A DNA stretch of 64,000 bases. Origin: Zonotrichia leucophrys gambelii (lineage: Eukaryota > Chordata > Aves > Passeriformes > Passerellidae). The notes below the pieces were generated by a model, which made no database searches, was not told where the DNA came from, and worked only from the letters and a program-made list of their open reading frames with translations. Below, one piece after another: positions 48,321-59,550 of this stretch; the first letter of the stretch is position 1, and every line of letters begins with the position of its first letter. The stretch covers positions 3,221,501-3,285,500 of the forward strand of contig NC_088179.1 in assembly GCF_028769735.1 (NCBI RefSeq). Direction: 5' to 3'. The position numbers were made by a program, and so were the translations under genes.

Positions 48321-51300
48321 CAACAGCCACCAGTTTAAATGTGCATATAAGACTGCATTGCCCAGACTTTCAGAGGGGGAAGGAATTTCTGGTGAGTGGA
48401 TGTGGGAAGCTGCAATTGTAGCTCTGCTGGAGGCATTAATCTTTGTGTCTGGCTAGTCAGGATCTGAGACAGTGCCCTAGCTGTGACTTACACCCAGTGG
48501 TTTTGATACCTTTGGATAGAGGCAGCAAAAACTAATTCTAAGTCAGACTTCCCAGAGTTTAAAAAAAAAAATATTTATTCAGTGTGTTCCTAGTTTAATT
48601 TTCTTGAAATTACATCTTGGCTATAGGCAAAATACCTGTTCACTTCCAGTTTTTAATTTTAACTGTATCTTTCCCTATTTGGATCCAATGTTAAGGTTGA
48701 AATCCCGTGTTACCTTCATTAAAAATTTCCCACAGATTTACTAATTTTCTTGTTCTCTGCTGACAATCTCATTAATGCTATTAAAAATTTGATTCTGTTT
48801 TATTTACATAAAATGTAAAATGTCTTAAATTAAAGATCCAAACTGGATAAGACAAAAGAAGGGTAATAGCACCCAGTAATTAATCTTGCACTGAAAAGAC
48901 AAACAAGTGTTTTATACAGGTGCCCATCAAAGGCCTGCTTGGATGTGATTAGGCAAGATGAACTTTTTAGCATGGAACACGATTTTATTTAGTGATCTCT
49001 CACAACAAAAACCCAGGGAGGTTCACAATTCGTTAAGAACAAAAACTGCTTTGGAAATAACAATTAAACCCACGTGCCTCTTATGCAGCCCGAACCAGGC
49101 TGGATGTCTTTGAGGCTGAGGAGTGTGACAGGAGCAGAGTTGGAAGGCAGCAGGGTTCAGTGCTGAGGATTCAAACACCAGAGCTGAGGAACTGAGTGCA
49201 CATTTCCATTATTCTGATTAGCCACTGCAGGGTTAAATACACTTTCAGAGCTCCCATCTGTATTCTCAAACAGGAATTACAGCACTGTGCACAAAGTGGA
49301 GGGGACAATGCAAGGGCCTGTCAGCAGTATTAATTCCCACCATTACAGTTTTGCTTGGGTTCTTAATGGTATTTAAACAAATACAGTTCTCTCCCCACCT
49401 TTCATGTGATTTTTCCTTCTGCAATAGGCCCTTCTGTTTAAAAACCTTCCTGATGGTTATAGAACACACATATTTATTATTCAGATGGTTCATTTATTAA
49501 GAATAAATAATTTAGGTACATTTTCTTCTGTTTAATTAACACATTAGCAGTTGCAGCGTACATGGTAGCTAATGTTTATATTTATACTCATTTCTCAGGC
49601 TGTTTTGTTCTGCTTGATGGCCACCGTGCTTATTTATGGAAAGTTCCTGAGCTGCAGAAGTCTGCAGAAATGTTTGCAAATCTCTGCACAGGCAATGGCC
49701 CCTGTGGCAGCAGCAGGAAAATGCTGCTTCATTCTCTTCATGCCCTCTGATGTCCAAGGCAAGTTTAAACCCATGCAGCAAGAACAAATAATCAGGATGG
49801 CCCCAGGCCTGCTTCATGCTTCTTGGGAGGAAACATAAATTACAGCATTGCTATTGCTGCTGCATTTGGCACACAGCAAACCCATTACTTTATATTCACC
49901 AGCAACCCCAACATTTACTTCCATTCTATTGGAAACTTATTTTTCCATCCTGTGACTGCAATAGCAAACTGCCATGTGTCAGAGAAAATGCATGCTCTAT
50001 AATGCTGAACTTTAAATCCATTTTCTTCTTAAAAATTACATTTATGCTCCTTTCCTCCTTTTTTTTTCTGTCCAACATGAAAATATGCTGCCATTTTCTT
50101 GGGTAATACATAAACATCTTCTAAATGTGATCAAATCTAGAATCCTGTACCTTAGCTGGTTGGTTATTTCTAACTATACATTAAAATTTTTGGAATCATG
50201 GCTATAGGAACCCAATCAGATTATCTGTTTCCCATTTTTGGTGTTACACAAACATGTCTTAAAATTTTGAAGAACTTTAAACCTTAGACCTTGATCCTAC
50301 AACCAATGCTGCAATGGGGTTTGCTGTAGGATCTGAATTATGTGTATTTACATACTGAATTCTTTTCTATGGATGATTAAGTGACTTTTATAATTTTAAA
50401 ATAGATGATTCTTTTATGATTTCCTTTATTTTCGTTATTTCTGTTCTTTTTTAACTAATGGAGTCTAATGCACTTAACAGTAGAGTAACCCCACTTTATA
50501 CCTGAATATTACTGCTAAATTCTCTCTTTGTTCACTCTAAAAATCTAATATTCGCCTTGATATTAAAGACTTTTATTCAGAAAACATGAACATCCCAATA
50601 GTTAAAGCTCCCAGCTAAATGTCCCAATATATGATGAGGTAGGATCAACCACGACCTTGGAGAAACCCAGATTTCTTCATCAAATTCTGCCTGTCAGGGT
50701 TAAATCCTGGCCTCCAGCAGTATCTTGAATCCATGCTAGGGAAATTATGATAAAAATAATCTTTACATCTCCAGACTCAAATGGATCTTTCTGATTGACT
50801 GCCTCTGGTGCCAGACCCGTGTCAATAATTTGCAGGGAATGCATGACTGTGACCTTTTCCCCCTTGGTTTAGAATTTCTATTTTACAGGACCAATAAACC
50901 ATGTCAGGAGAAGGTGGCGGCTCTAGACATGTGAATGGATGGATCTCAGGTCACAGGTAATCCTTCAGCACGGCCGTGTTTGGGACTAAAGAATACATCT
51001 CCCTGCTGCAATGCTTCTGTCAAAAATGCATGCAAGGAAAAATTGTATCCTTCCATTTCCTTTCTTTCAGTTAAGCAATGATTAGAAAGGAAGAATAAAA
51101 TGACTGAAGGATTTTCCCCTTGCTTTCTCCAGCCCCAGTGAAGGCTGTAGGAGTTAATGGACACACTGGGTTTCAAGTCAGCCTTAAACAGAAGAGGTAA
51201 TGGCAATTATCTATTATAAATTCCTGCACGGTGCCGTATCATCATTACTGTTTGTAAACCTTTCTATCCATCCACATCCATCTCCTGTATGAGACACCAG

Positions 51301-51816
51301 CAGAAGACTGCAGAACACCCAGGCTGTCACATCAATAAAGAAACACAGGCAGGTAAAAAGGAGGAGAGTTTTTCATTAAGGAACCAGAGCTGAAATTAGA
51401 TTCTGACACCACTGCAATGTTATCTATCGGTGAGGCCTCTTCTTTTGTGCTTCAGCTCCCTGCCCATGGAATGGAGCAGCATTTATCCCCTTTTATTTCT
51501 GTTATCTGGCTTATTTATTTAGACTGTAAGTTGGCTGAGGAGATGCTTCTTCCTGTACAACATCTGCCTTGCAAACCTGCGCTCTACATCCCACCACCAA
51601 ATCAGTTTTATTTGGGATTGTTAATAACAGGCTTATACTAAAAATGCAATATTTTCCAATTTTAGCTCCCTCAAAGTCTTGCTGCTTGCCTGTAGGAAAA
51701 TACCCTCTTCTGAATGATGATGCTGTGTTTATATTTATGCATATTGCCGAGTGCTAGGTCGTATTTCTCGCCTTTCACAAAGTGGGATGTTGTGTTAAAA
51801 AATGATTATGCTGTTT

Positions 51817-51850
51817 GCCACTTTATTTATTTATTTATTTATTTATTTAC
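51817..51850. repeat. (TTTA)n microsatellite
   Basis: About eight head-to-tail TTTA units, ending at TTTAC. Confidence 0.9.
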
Positions 51851-53349
51851 TTCTAAATTAACAGACCTATAGATTTAAAGCTTTTTAAAAGAAGTGAATG
51901 GTGGCAAAAATTTTATTTTTCTGGCATTCAAAGTTACTTTACTTCTGATTTTCCCTGTTTGTTCTATACACTATTATACTCAAGCTCACAATAGAGATTA
52001 CAGGAAAGCAGATTCCATAACTAATTAGACAAGCAGCCAAAAAAGAACTTTAGAAGTTTGTCCCAACAGTTTTGATTTGGACTTTATTTTTTGTCTGAAT
52101 GCAGTATAACAGTAAATGTGAATTTCCATCTGTCTTCTTTAGCAGATGAAGCGTTGCATCTCTGGTTTGGAAAAGGGCTTGTGTTCTTCTCTTTGTATCC
52201 CATCCCAATTTTTCTATGTGTGTGGACAGGAGGAGGAGGAGAGAATCCTGCATTCCATCCACTCAATGCAGTTTGCTGAATGATTCATGCTTCTAACATC
52301 ACATATAGGGAAAAATAATGGGAGGAATAGTGATAGAGACCTAAACCCAAACGATTTTATACAGTGTGTTGTCTGTGGTGCCAAAGTTACAGAGCACTCT
52401 GTGGGACAGCCCTGGGGTTGCCCCCAGGTAGGAGGTGCTCAGGGAACATTTCAGGAGAGCATCCTGACATTGCTCTGTCAGAATGACCACGCTCCCACAG
52501 CCCAGCGACCAACAAGGATCCCTTGGAGTGGTGATTCTGTTGGAAGTACTGGCTTTTCCAGAGTCAGGTGGCTTTCTTTGATAAGCAATTTATGGGACAG
52601 AGCGCAGATGAGGGAGCATTCGAAGCAGGGAGGGAGCTTTGAAGGGTACAATAATTCCTTGTGGCTCTCACAGTTTATGTGGAGCTTGCAGCGTAATGTG
52701 TAATCTTAATTTGTAATCTTTGTGCATCGCGTCAAGCCTTGCCAGGGCCGTCTCTGTGTCTCAGGTTTGTCCGTTCCTCGTTCATTTCTTCCCTTTACCA
52801 AAACCTTTGCGATTTGCCCTTTTCCTCCAACAACACCATCTCGTGTCCAACCCGCCTGGGGTTTCCAAGGTCTTCTGCTTCCCTCCAACTTTACTGAATT
52901 ATTTTATCTTTTCTCCTCCGTTCCCTTCTTCCAGCCGCCACCTTTGTGTCTCCCTTTCCCAGTGCCCTCTGCATCCTTCACCAAAACCTCGCTTTCCTCC
53001 TCTCCGTCCCCTCTCCACCGCTTTGCCGTGTCCTTGCTGCCGGCTTGCCGCGGGCTGCGGTGCCACCTGCGGGGCTGCGGGGACACCTGAGGGGACACCT
53101 ACGGGGCTGCGGTGCCACCTGCGCGGGCAGGTGCGGTGCCGGCCCCGGCCGCTGCCCCGGCTCATGAATATTCGGGCCTGCCCTCGCCGTGACGTCGCCG
53201 CGGTCCCGGGCGGGGGCCGGAGCCGCCCCGGCGCTGGCAGCGAGGGCGAGTGACGGCGCGGCGGCAGCAGCCTCCGCCCGCCGACTCGCCCGCAGCGCAG
53301 CGCACACAGCCGGGCCGGGCCGGGCCGGCGGCCGCCACCAGCGCCGGGG

Positions 53350-53441
53350 ATGCGGAGGCGCCGCTGCTGCTGCTGCTGGGGCCCGGCGGCGCTGCTGCTG
53401 CTCCCGCTGGGGCTGGGCAGCCTGCTCGCCGCCAAAGGCAG
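53350..53441 (+). CDS. CSMD1: First coding exon with signal peptide; candidate CSMD1
   Basis: An ATG with G at -3 opens a 30-codon coding exon inside the CpG island. The product is a typical signal peptide: a basic start (MRRRR), a run of four Cys encoded by TGC repeats, a hydrophobic core (LLLLPLGLGSLLAA) and KG before the splice site. The exon ends ...AAAGGCAG|GTACCG, a good donor, in phase 2. If unspliced, the frame would run on to 53973 through GC-rich intron sequence, so splicing is expected. The final LLAAKG, the phase-2 junction and the following long intron resemble the start of CSMD1. That gene encodes a very large type I membrane protein with alternating CUB and sushi domains, involved in complement control and neural development. 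The resemblance is short; another secreted or membrane protein is possible. The exon call is firmer (about 0.75) than the name (about 0.45). No other exon of the gene was found in the window. Confidence 0.55.
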
Positions 53442-53672
53442 GTACCGGGGCGCGGGCCGGGCGCGGCTTCTCGGGCGGAGCGGGGCTGAGCGGGGCAGAG
53501 CTACCGCTGCCCTCAGGGAGGGCACAAAGTTAGGGCGGGGGTCTCGGCTCGGTGCCCGCAGCTCAGCGGGCGCGGCTGTCCCGGGGCCGGGCGGGAGGCG
53601 CCGCTGCCGCCGCCGCGATGCTGCGGGTACGGGCCGGGGCTGGGCTGAGGGGAAGCGCCGGAGCTGCCCAGG

Positions 53673-53748
53673 CCGGGAGCGCAGGAAGGAGAAGCGCTGT
53701 GGTTCCCAGACCGGGAGCGGAGGAAGGAGAAGCGCTGTGCTCCCCCAG
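53673..53748. repeat. 38-bp tandem duplication in the CpG island
   Basis: CCGGGAGCGCAGGAAGGAGA at 53673 is repeated as CCGGGAGCGGAGGAAGGAGA at 53711, each followed by AGCGCTGTG. The period is 38 bp with a few differences. It lies in the 5' part of intron 1. Confidence 0.88.
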
Positions 53749-55956
53749 GCCGGGCTGGGACTGCCCGCCGTGCCGCAGGTGCATCGGGGCTCTCGCTGTT
53801 CCGCGGGGCTCTCACTGATCCGCAGCGCTCCCATCTCCCTCTCAGCCAGCCGTGCCCCTGCCGACAGCTCCGGTCGCTCAGGTGTTCGGAGATTTCTTAC
53901 CTCTGTTTGTTTTCTTTTCCCTCGCCGTGTTTCCATGCGGTTTAGGACTGGCTTTGGAGCCCCCAAGTTTTAGAAACTTAGTTTTGAGAACTCTGTCTCA
54001 GTGTTTTTTAATATTCTTTTCAAACGTTACACTTGCTCTTATTTTTGTATGGGGCTTTGGTGGTTTATTTCATTTGTAAGCATGTGTGTGAGAGAGAAGA
54101 GAAAAACTTCAGTGTTTGTTTGGCGTTTGTTTTCTTCGCAAAACCCCAATCAACTGCTTGAGCCGTAACTTTGTGAGCAAATTGATTTTTTTCCCAGCAA
54201 ATGTTACTTGACTTTGTTTACATGTACGTGTACGAATAGCAGAAAGTGACTGTAGGAAATTAATTGTTCCTTCTGTTACTGACCCAACGTGCCTTGGTGT
54301 CCTGGTGGGAATGCCGTGTTTTCTGGGCAGATTAACATACAACGCGTAACATTTCGATGGAGGGGAGTTATTTTCCTTCTCTTTACTTTCTAATGTAATT
54401 CAAGGTAATTGTCTCTTTTAAAAGGACCTTTTCCTTAGACAAGCGTGGGAGGTTTTATTTTGTGGGAGATGTCTTTTAACCTGCCGGCAGCTCATCAGAC
54501 AAAACGGGGTCGGTCTCGCTGTGCCTTTGACCACTGGAGGGCTGCAGAGAACATTTTTGGATAGCAGAAGCCACAAGCTTCCAGTAGTTGGTGGTTAAAA
54601 ATAGGCATTTTAATGTTATTTATATTGATATTCGAGTGCTGAAGTTTTTATTCATTACTTTATATACCTTGTTTCTAAATATTGGGTATTTTCAAAGGCT
54701 ATAAGGCAGTGTTAATAAATGCGGTAAGATGTCTTGGCGCTGTATGCAGTTAATATCTGAAATGCTTTTTCTTCCTCCACCTGGTCAGTAGAGGGAAGGA
54801 AAAAATGGTTTATTTTAGCAAGAACCTCGTGCTGCTTTCTCCTTGCTCTCTGTTTTTCTATGGTAAGAAAGTTTTAAGTTAAAAAACACTTTGTGGGTAT
54901 CTTGTGCACACAATTGCAAAGCTTGGTGCTGTAACCACAACCTGGACTTGTGCTCTGAAGGTGCATTCTGGTGGGAGATGGAGGTAGGATGCAGGAGGTG
55001 TGTGCAAAGCTCCCCACGTGCCCTGAGCATCCTGTTATTTATAAGATCAAATACAACCAAAGATAATGATTTCAATTCTCATCTTACCTTATCTATTTCA
55101 CTGTGCTGTGCTGCTTCTCATTTTAAAAACAAAACCAAGCCCCCTCCACCCCCTCTCCTTTTCCCCAAATGTTTGTGAGGAAGGGGAGAAAGATTACGGG
55201 AGCAGTTCTGGTTCTCACTTTTCACTCAGTAGAAAATAACAATTTCTTTCACTTAATTGTTCACTCTGAATAGAAGGGGGAACCTACCCTGTCCCAAAAA
55301 AACAAACTCCCCAAAGTTTTTCCGAAGGAAAAAGAAATATGAGGCAACATCAGTGTGTTTAGGAGGTTGTTAGTTACAGAACTTAATGTGTGTAATAAAT
55401 ATGCATACACAATTTGTTAGCTTTGCAGCAGACTGTTCACACTGAGATATCTATCATAGGGTACAATAAAAATCACCATTTTGGACAGAGAAATGTTTGC
55501 TTTTAAGTATTTCCAAATAGCTTTGCTCCATAAGACAGAGAGGCACACTTTCTGGTTTACTGGAATTGCATTAATGATGTCTGGAAATCTTGTGAACTGT
55601 CTCTTGTTGTTGTCTTCAGTTATGGAAAATAGAATATGCTGAAGGATAAGGTTTGGGTTTTTCCCCCATCATATTCAAAATTCATAGGTCCATGTGGTCA
55701 CAGACAGGGAGTATTACAACCTGCAGCACTTTTTGTTTCCCTAAATCTCTGTGTAATGCTTACCTCTTAAGTAATTTATTACCTTATTCTAGTATGTACT
55801 ACTAAACTACTCAGTGAAGTCCTAAAAGGGCTGTCATATCCAAATTTCTTGTAAGACCCAATTAATTAGCCTCTTAACTGTTACTGTCTTTGAACTTCAT
55901 CATTACCATAAACAACATTTTAGTCTTCATTTTTAAGTATGGCCAAAAGCCACTCA

Positions 55957-56013
55957 ATGAATAACTAAGCCTCTCAATTAATAACTAAGCTCTCAATGAT
56001 CTGAATAACTAAG
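55957..56013. repeat. Short tandem repeat around CTCAATGAATAACTAAG
   Basis: Three imperfect copies of an approximately 18-bp unit: CTCAATGAATAACTAAGC, CTCAATTAATAACTAAGC and CTCAATGATCTGAATAACTAAG. Confidence 0.8.
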
Positions 56014-57487
56014 AATATTTGATCCCAGTTAAATTAATTACATGGGCAAAACCTGAAGTCTTAGCCACTGCAGACATTTCCAAATCAGTGGAACATTCAA
56101 TCCCTGTTGGCAGGTCTGTGATGGGAGTGCATCAGATCTGACTCTCAGGAACAGCTGACCCAGGGAGACAGAGCCAGCGATTTCTGTGTGAGGGAAACCT
56201 TACAGCCAGGGGGAAGGACAGTGAGGAAAGAGGCTTTGAGAACACACTGGACAGATCCTGGAGTCTGAAATTTTATGCATCATTCAGTATTTCCTTTTAT
56301 TCCTTTCTATCGTAAATAATAATGAAATACTTCTCATTATCAGTTCATAGGAGACATTAAAAAAAAAAAAAAAAAAGAGCCTTCTTTCCAACCTCATTCA
56401 AAATACATCAGGAGCAATGTTTGGCAAGTGTTAAAGTGAGAAGATGGGAGGTGAAGCAACTGTGCTTTCTTTTGCTGGTGCTTCCAGTAGCTCACCAATA
56501 AACCCCAATAAAGACATGTAAATGATTTCATCTTTCTGTTTCTTTTCATCAATAAATGGAGTTAGGAATCCTTTTTTTTCTAGAGTGTTTTGATTGAAAA
56601 GCAGTTCATGAAGACTGACTCTGGTGTCTCACAGGATAAAAGATTCGTCTGATTATGAAGTCTGGGTGTCAAGATAATGAAATGATTTAGAGATCTCAAA
56701 AGACAGAAGTCAGTATTTGATAGCAGCTTTAGTATTCAGGTATTTCAGCATAGAAGACTGACAACTATATTTAAATTGTCATTATGAAGTTAGAGAATGT
56801 TTGCCAGTCAGAATCACATTGTTACCAATTTTAATTGCATTACTTGGAAGACTACCAAGACTGGGAACTTAGGAGATTCCAAAGCATATTTTAATTGTAA
56901 GCAGTGTGTGTGCCACTTAAAGAACACCCTCCTAGGTGTGTTTTTGTCACCTCTCATTAAGTGGCTTGTGAGCAGTCAGAGCTGGATCCTATTTTTCCCC
57001 TTTGAAGTGACTGGTTTTGAACTGGGAGGGTTGTATCTGTATCTGGACATGCTTTCCCGTGCCCAAATTCCACACTGGAAAGGTGTAATGGGACAGGGGT
57101 GGGCCAGAGACAGAGATGACCACACACCCAATGTCCATGTAGCAACACAGAGCATTTCTTGTCCTTGAGCTAGCTATTCTTGTATGCCTAATGATTTTTA
57201 GGGCATCTAGCTTCTCTCTTTAAAGGAGCCACTATGGTATCCACAGAGGGTGACTACTAAGCCATTTCAGAGCTGGTGTGGGACACTTTACACCCTTCAA
57301 CACAGTGGCCCCTGTTAGAAATCCATCCCCACCTGGACATCCCATGCAGGCAAAACATCCCTCCCACACAGGTTAAGAGGTGCATGTACCAGTGATGTAA
57401 GGCCAGATTGTAGCTGCTTGGCCCTCAGGATTTTTGATCAACACAGGACTGGTGCTCAGGCTGTGTGGGCCCTCGGAGGCCAGCAGT

Positions 57488-57715
57488 GGCAGATCCCACA
57501 GGTGTAGTAGGCCATGCGTTGGCAGATCCCACAGGTGTAGTAGGCCATGTGTTGGCAGATCCCACAGGTGTAGTAGGCCATGTGTTGGCAGATCCCACAG
57601 GTGTAGTAGGCCATGATGGAGGCCAGCAGTGGCAGATCCCACAGGTGTAGTAGGCCATGATGGAAGCCATGTGTTGGCAGATCTCACAGGTGTAGTAGGC
57701 CATGATGGAGGCCAT
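57488..57715. repeat. 33-bp minisatellite, 6 or more copies
   Basis: Units GGCAGATCCCACAGGTGTAG start at 57488, 57521, 57554 and 57587 (period exactly 33 bp), then at 57631 and 57676, where 11-12 extra bases (ATGGAGGCCAGC-type) are inserted. Because 33 is a multiple of three, open frames cross it on both strands; read antisense the unit repeats HGLLHLWDLPT. The array abuts the ERV protease remnant, and its antisense sequence seems to have grown out of that gene. Confidence 0.92.
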
Positions 57716-58190
57716 GATGGTGACGTCTGCCCCTCTGTGCATCATCCCACTGACCTATATCTGTGAAGGCTTTGCCTCAGGCACTGCAACAGTAGAAACC
57801 ATGTTAGATCTTTGATCTCCTTCAACCTGAGTGCAGTTCACCTGGGGCTGTCCTGTTGATTTGAAACCTTGGTCTTCTCGCTCCCTAGAATCTGCTTTGG
57901 AGGCACAAGACTTTAAAGGGATGAATTGAGGAATTCTGGTTTTTTCAGGGATAGTCATGGGTGGAGTAGGGGTGAAAATCAATGCCTGTATTTGTCTGGT
58001 AAAATCTGCATCCAACAACAGCAGGGTACCCAATGATATTTTGCATTGTGGCACGGGACCTTCCAATTAACAGTGCACTCAGTCCTTTCCCAATAGGCCC
58101 CCAAGCCTTGAGAGGGACCTTATGTACCTTTGAGGTGCTTATGGTTACTGCAGTGGAGGAGGACACATCCATTCCAGCTGCTCCTCAAGT
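57700..58190 (-). pseudogene. ERV dUTPase/protease remnant (betaretrovirus-like), inactive
   Basis: On the minus strand, pieces of a retroviral dUTPase followed by the start of the aspartic protease can be read. Seen in order are a GAAGMDV-type dUTPase start, SALLIGRS, DADFTRQIQ, TRIPQFIPLK, then GFKSTGQPQV and GADVTIM. In class II retroviruses these belong to the pro reading frame, between gag and pol. The remnant is broken: the frame changes within the dUTPase near 58030, a TAG stop lies just before the protease, and the catalytic D-T-G of the protease reads H-R-G. Downstream sequence is replaced by the 33-bp minisatellite. No gag, pol or paired LTR was recognised next to it. Assignment rests on these motifs. 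Confidence 0.72.
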
Positions 58191-59489
58191 TTTCCCTGTG
58201 AGCTGATCACATAAGCTTGTACTGGAGGGTGGGAATTACTTGTGTCCGCACACATTCCCCTTTCACGTTCAGTTTCTTGTTTCCCTAGTTCTTGAGAAAT
58301 TGATCATTAGCATGAGATTTGGACCTGCATACCTTGGTCATATGTGCGGTCCTTCCACATCAGCTGCAGCTTGCATTTGATCCCTTCTGTCCTTGAAGCA
58401 TTCTCTGTGGAAAGGACTTTTGGGGACAATTTGCTCCCAGGTGCAAATTTACTCTGTCAAGAAGGTTAATGAGTGGGATCCAACCATTTAAAATGTGCAA
58501 GTGTCGATTTCTAAAGTGCACTTTAAGACAGTACACTCTAAATGCCTTCAAATTCTTTGCAGTGTGCATTTCAATAAAAATGGATATGTTGATTGGTTAC
58601 ACGTATAAGAGCAAGGGAGTGAGTTACCTCGAGTAAGTTGATAGAACATTATGCATTATAATATGGCATCAAAGTTCAAGTGGCTTCTTGATAAAATTAG
58701 CCTAAAGGCTCTGGATGTACATCAATTAATTTGGTACTTGTTGTTCTCAATAAGTGATTTAAAAAAAAATTTAAAATCAGCATTTAAGACATATTTAATC
58801 TAAGTGGGTTTTACCCCAAATCCTGCTTGATGTGGAAGATGGATGATTCTTAAAATCCATCTTTTAAGAAATTATTTGGGTTTGTGTAAATCTCTTGTGG
58901 TGCTTGGTGGTGCAGTATCCCTGATGCTGCTGGCTTTGTGATACAGGTTGGGTGTGTACAAGATGTTCAAGCTTGGCAACAATTAAAGGGATTGGAAAAT
59001 TGCTTCAGGTTTTTTGGGGCCCTTATGGGCCTGAGTATCCTCAAGATACAGAATGTGAGTTGACCAATAGATTGTTGAAGAGTATTGGGTTAGGAAAGAT
59101 GATTTTTGCAGTTTACCTAAAAACACATTTTGGAATAGAAGTGTATGTGCTGAATTGCAATTCATTTTAATGTGGCTTCTCTCAGTATTGATTTTAAAGA
59201 TGGCTCTGCATGGATTTGCAGTTTTCCAGCAGTTAATGCTGTTATTTAGATGTTTGGTTTTTGTATGTGTAATCTTGACCCTCGTTAAATCAATGTGAGA
59301 TTTGCAGTGTATCTTGGTAAAATCGGAGTTTCATCCTTTGTGTGTTTTCCTATAAATGTAAACACTTATTTCAAAGCTTTAATATTGTTCTGCTAATAGT
59401 TGCCTTTATCCAAACAGGAGGAGTGTTTGATTTATCTTTCCTTTTACATCTTCCTGTGGTATAACTGCTTTCATTGAGCCAATAAAACC

Positions 59490-59550
59490 ATTCTTGGTTG
59501 ATTTTGTTTGGTTGGTTTGGGTTTTTTGTTTGCTTGTTTGGGGGTGTTTT
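59490..59550. repeat. G/T-rich low-complexity tract
   Basis: TTGGTTGATTTTGTTTGGTT followed by more GGTTT, GTTTG and GGGTGTTTTTT units; like the longer tracts at 9481 and 16272. Confidence 0.8.

Larger units (their letters stand above)
47932..52989. other. AT-rich noncoding DNA upstream of the CpG island
   Basis: Contains short tandem repeats (48248-48320; 51817-51850) but no recognised exon or transposon. The 138-codon frame at 52287-52703 has no familiar content. The sequence from about 50,280 to 51,250 lacks repeats and could hold regulatory elements of the downstream gene; that is inference. Confidence 0.45.
52990..53860 (+). promoter_or_regulatory. CpG island promoter of the signal-peptide gene
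   Basis: A sharp change from AT-rich flanks to dense CpG (for example CGGGCCGGGCCGGGCCGG around 53311). It contains a CRE-like TGACGTCG at 53190-53197, an ATGAATATT element just upstream and several GC boxes. No TATA box is seen, as is usual for such promoters. The start codon of the only convincing exon lies in its middle. The transcription start is probably between about 53,190 and 53,340, by inference. Confidence 0.85.

Noticed and set aside
52899..53966. 355-codon open frame antisense to the CpG island
   Set aside because: It covers the island and the real first exon in antisense, is Arg/Pro/Ala/Ser-rich as expected of random GC-rich frames, has no domain, and other frames are open over the same stretch.
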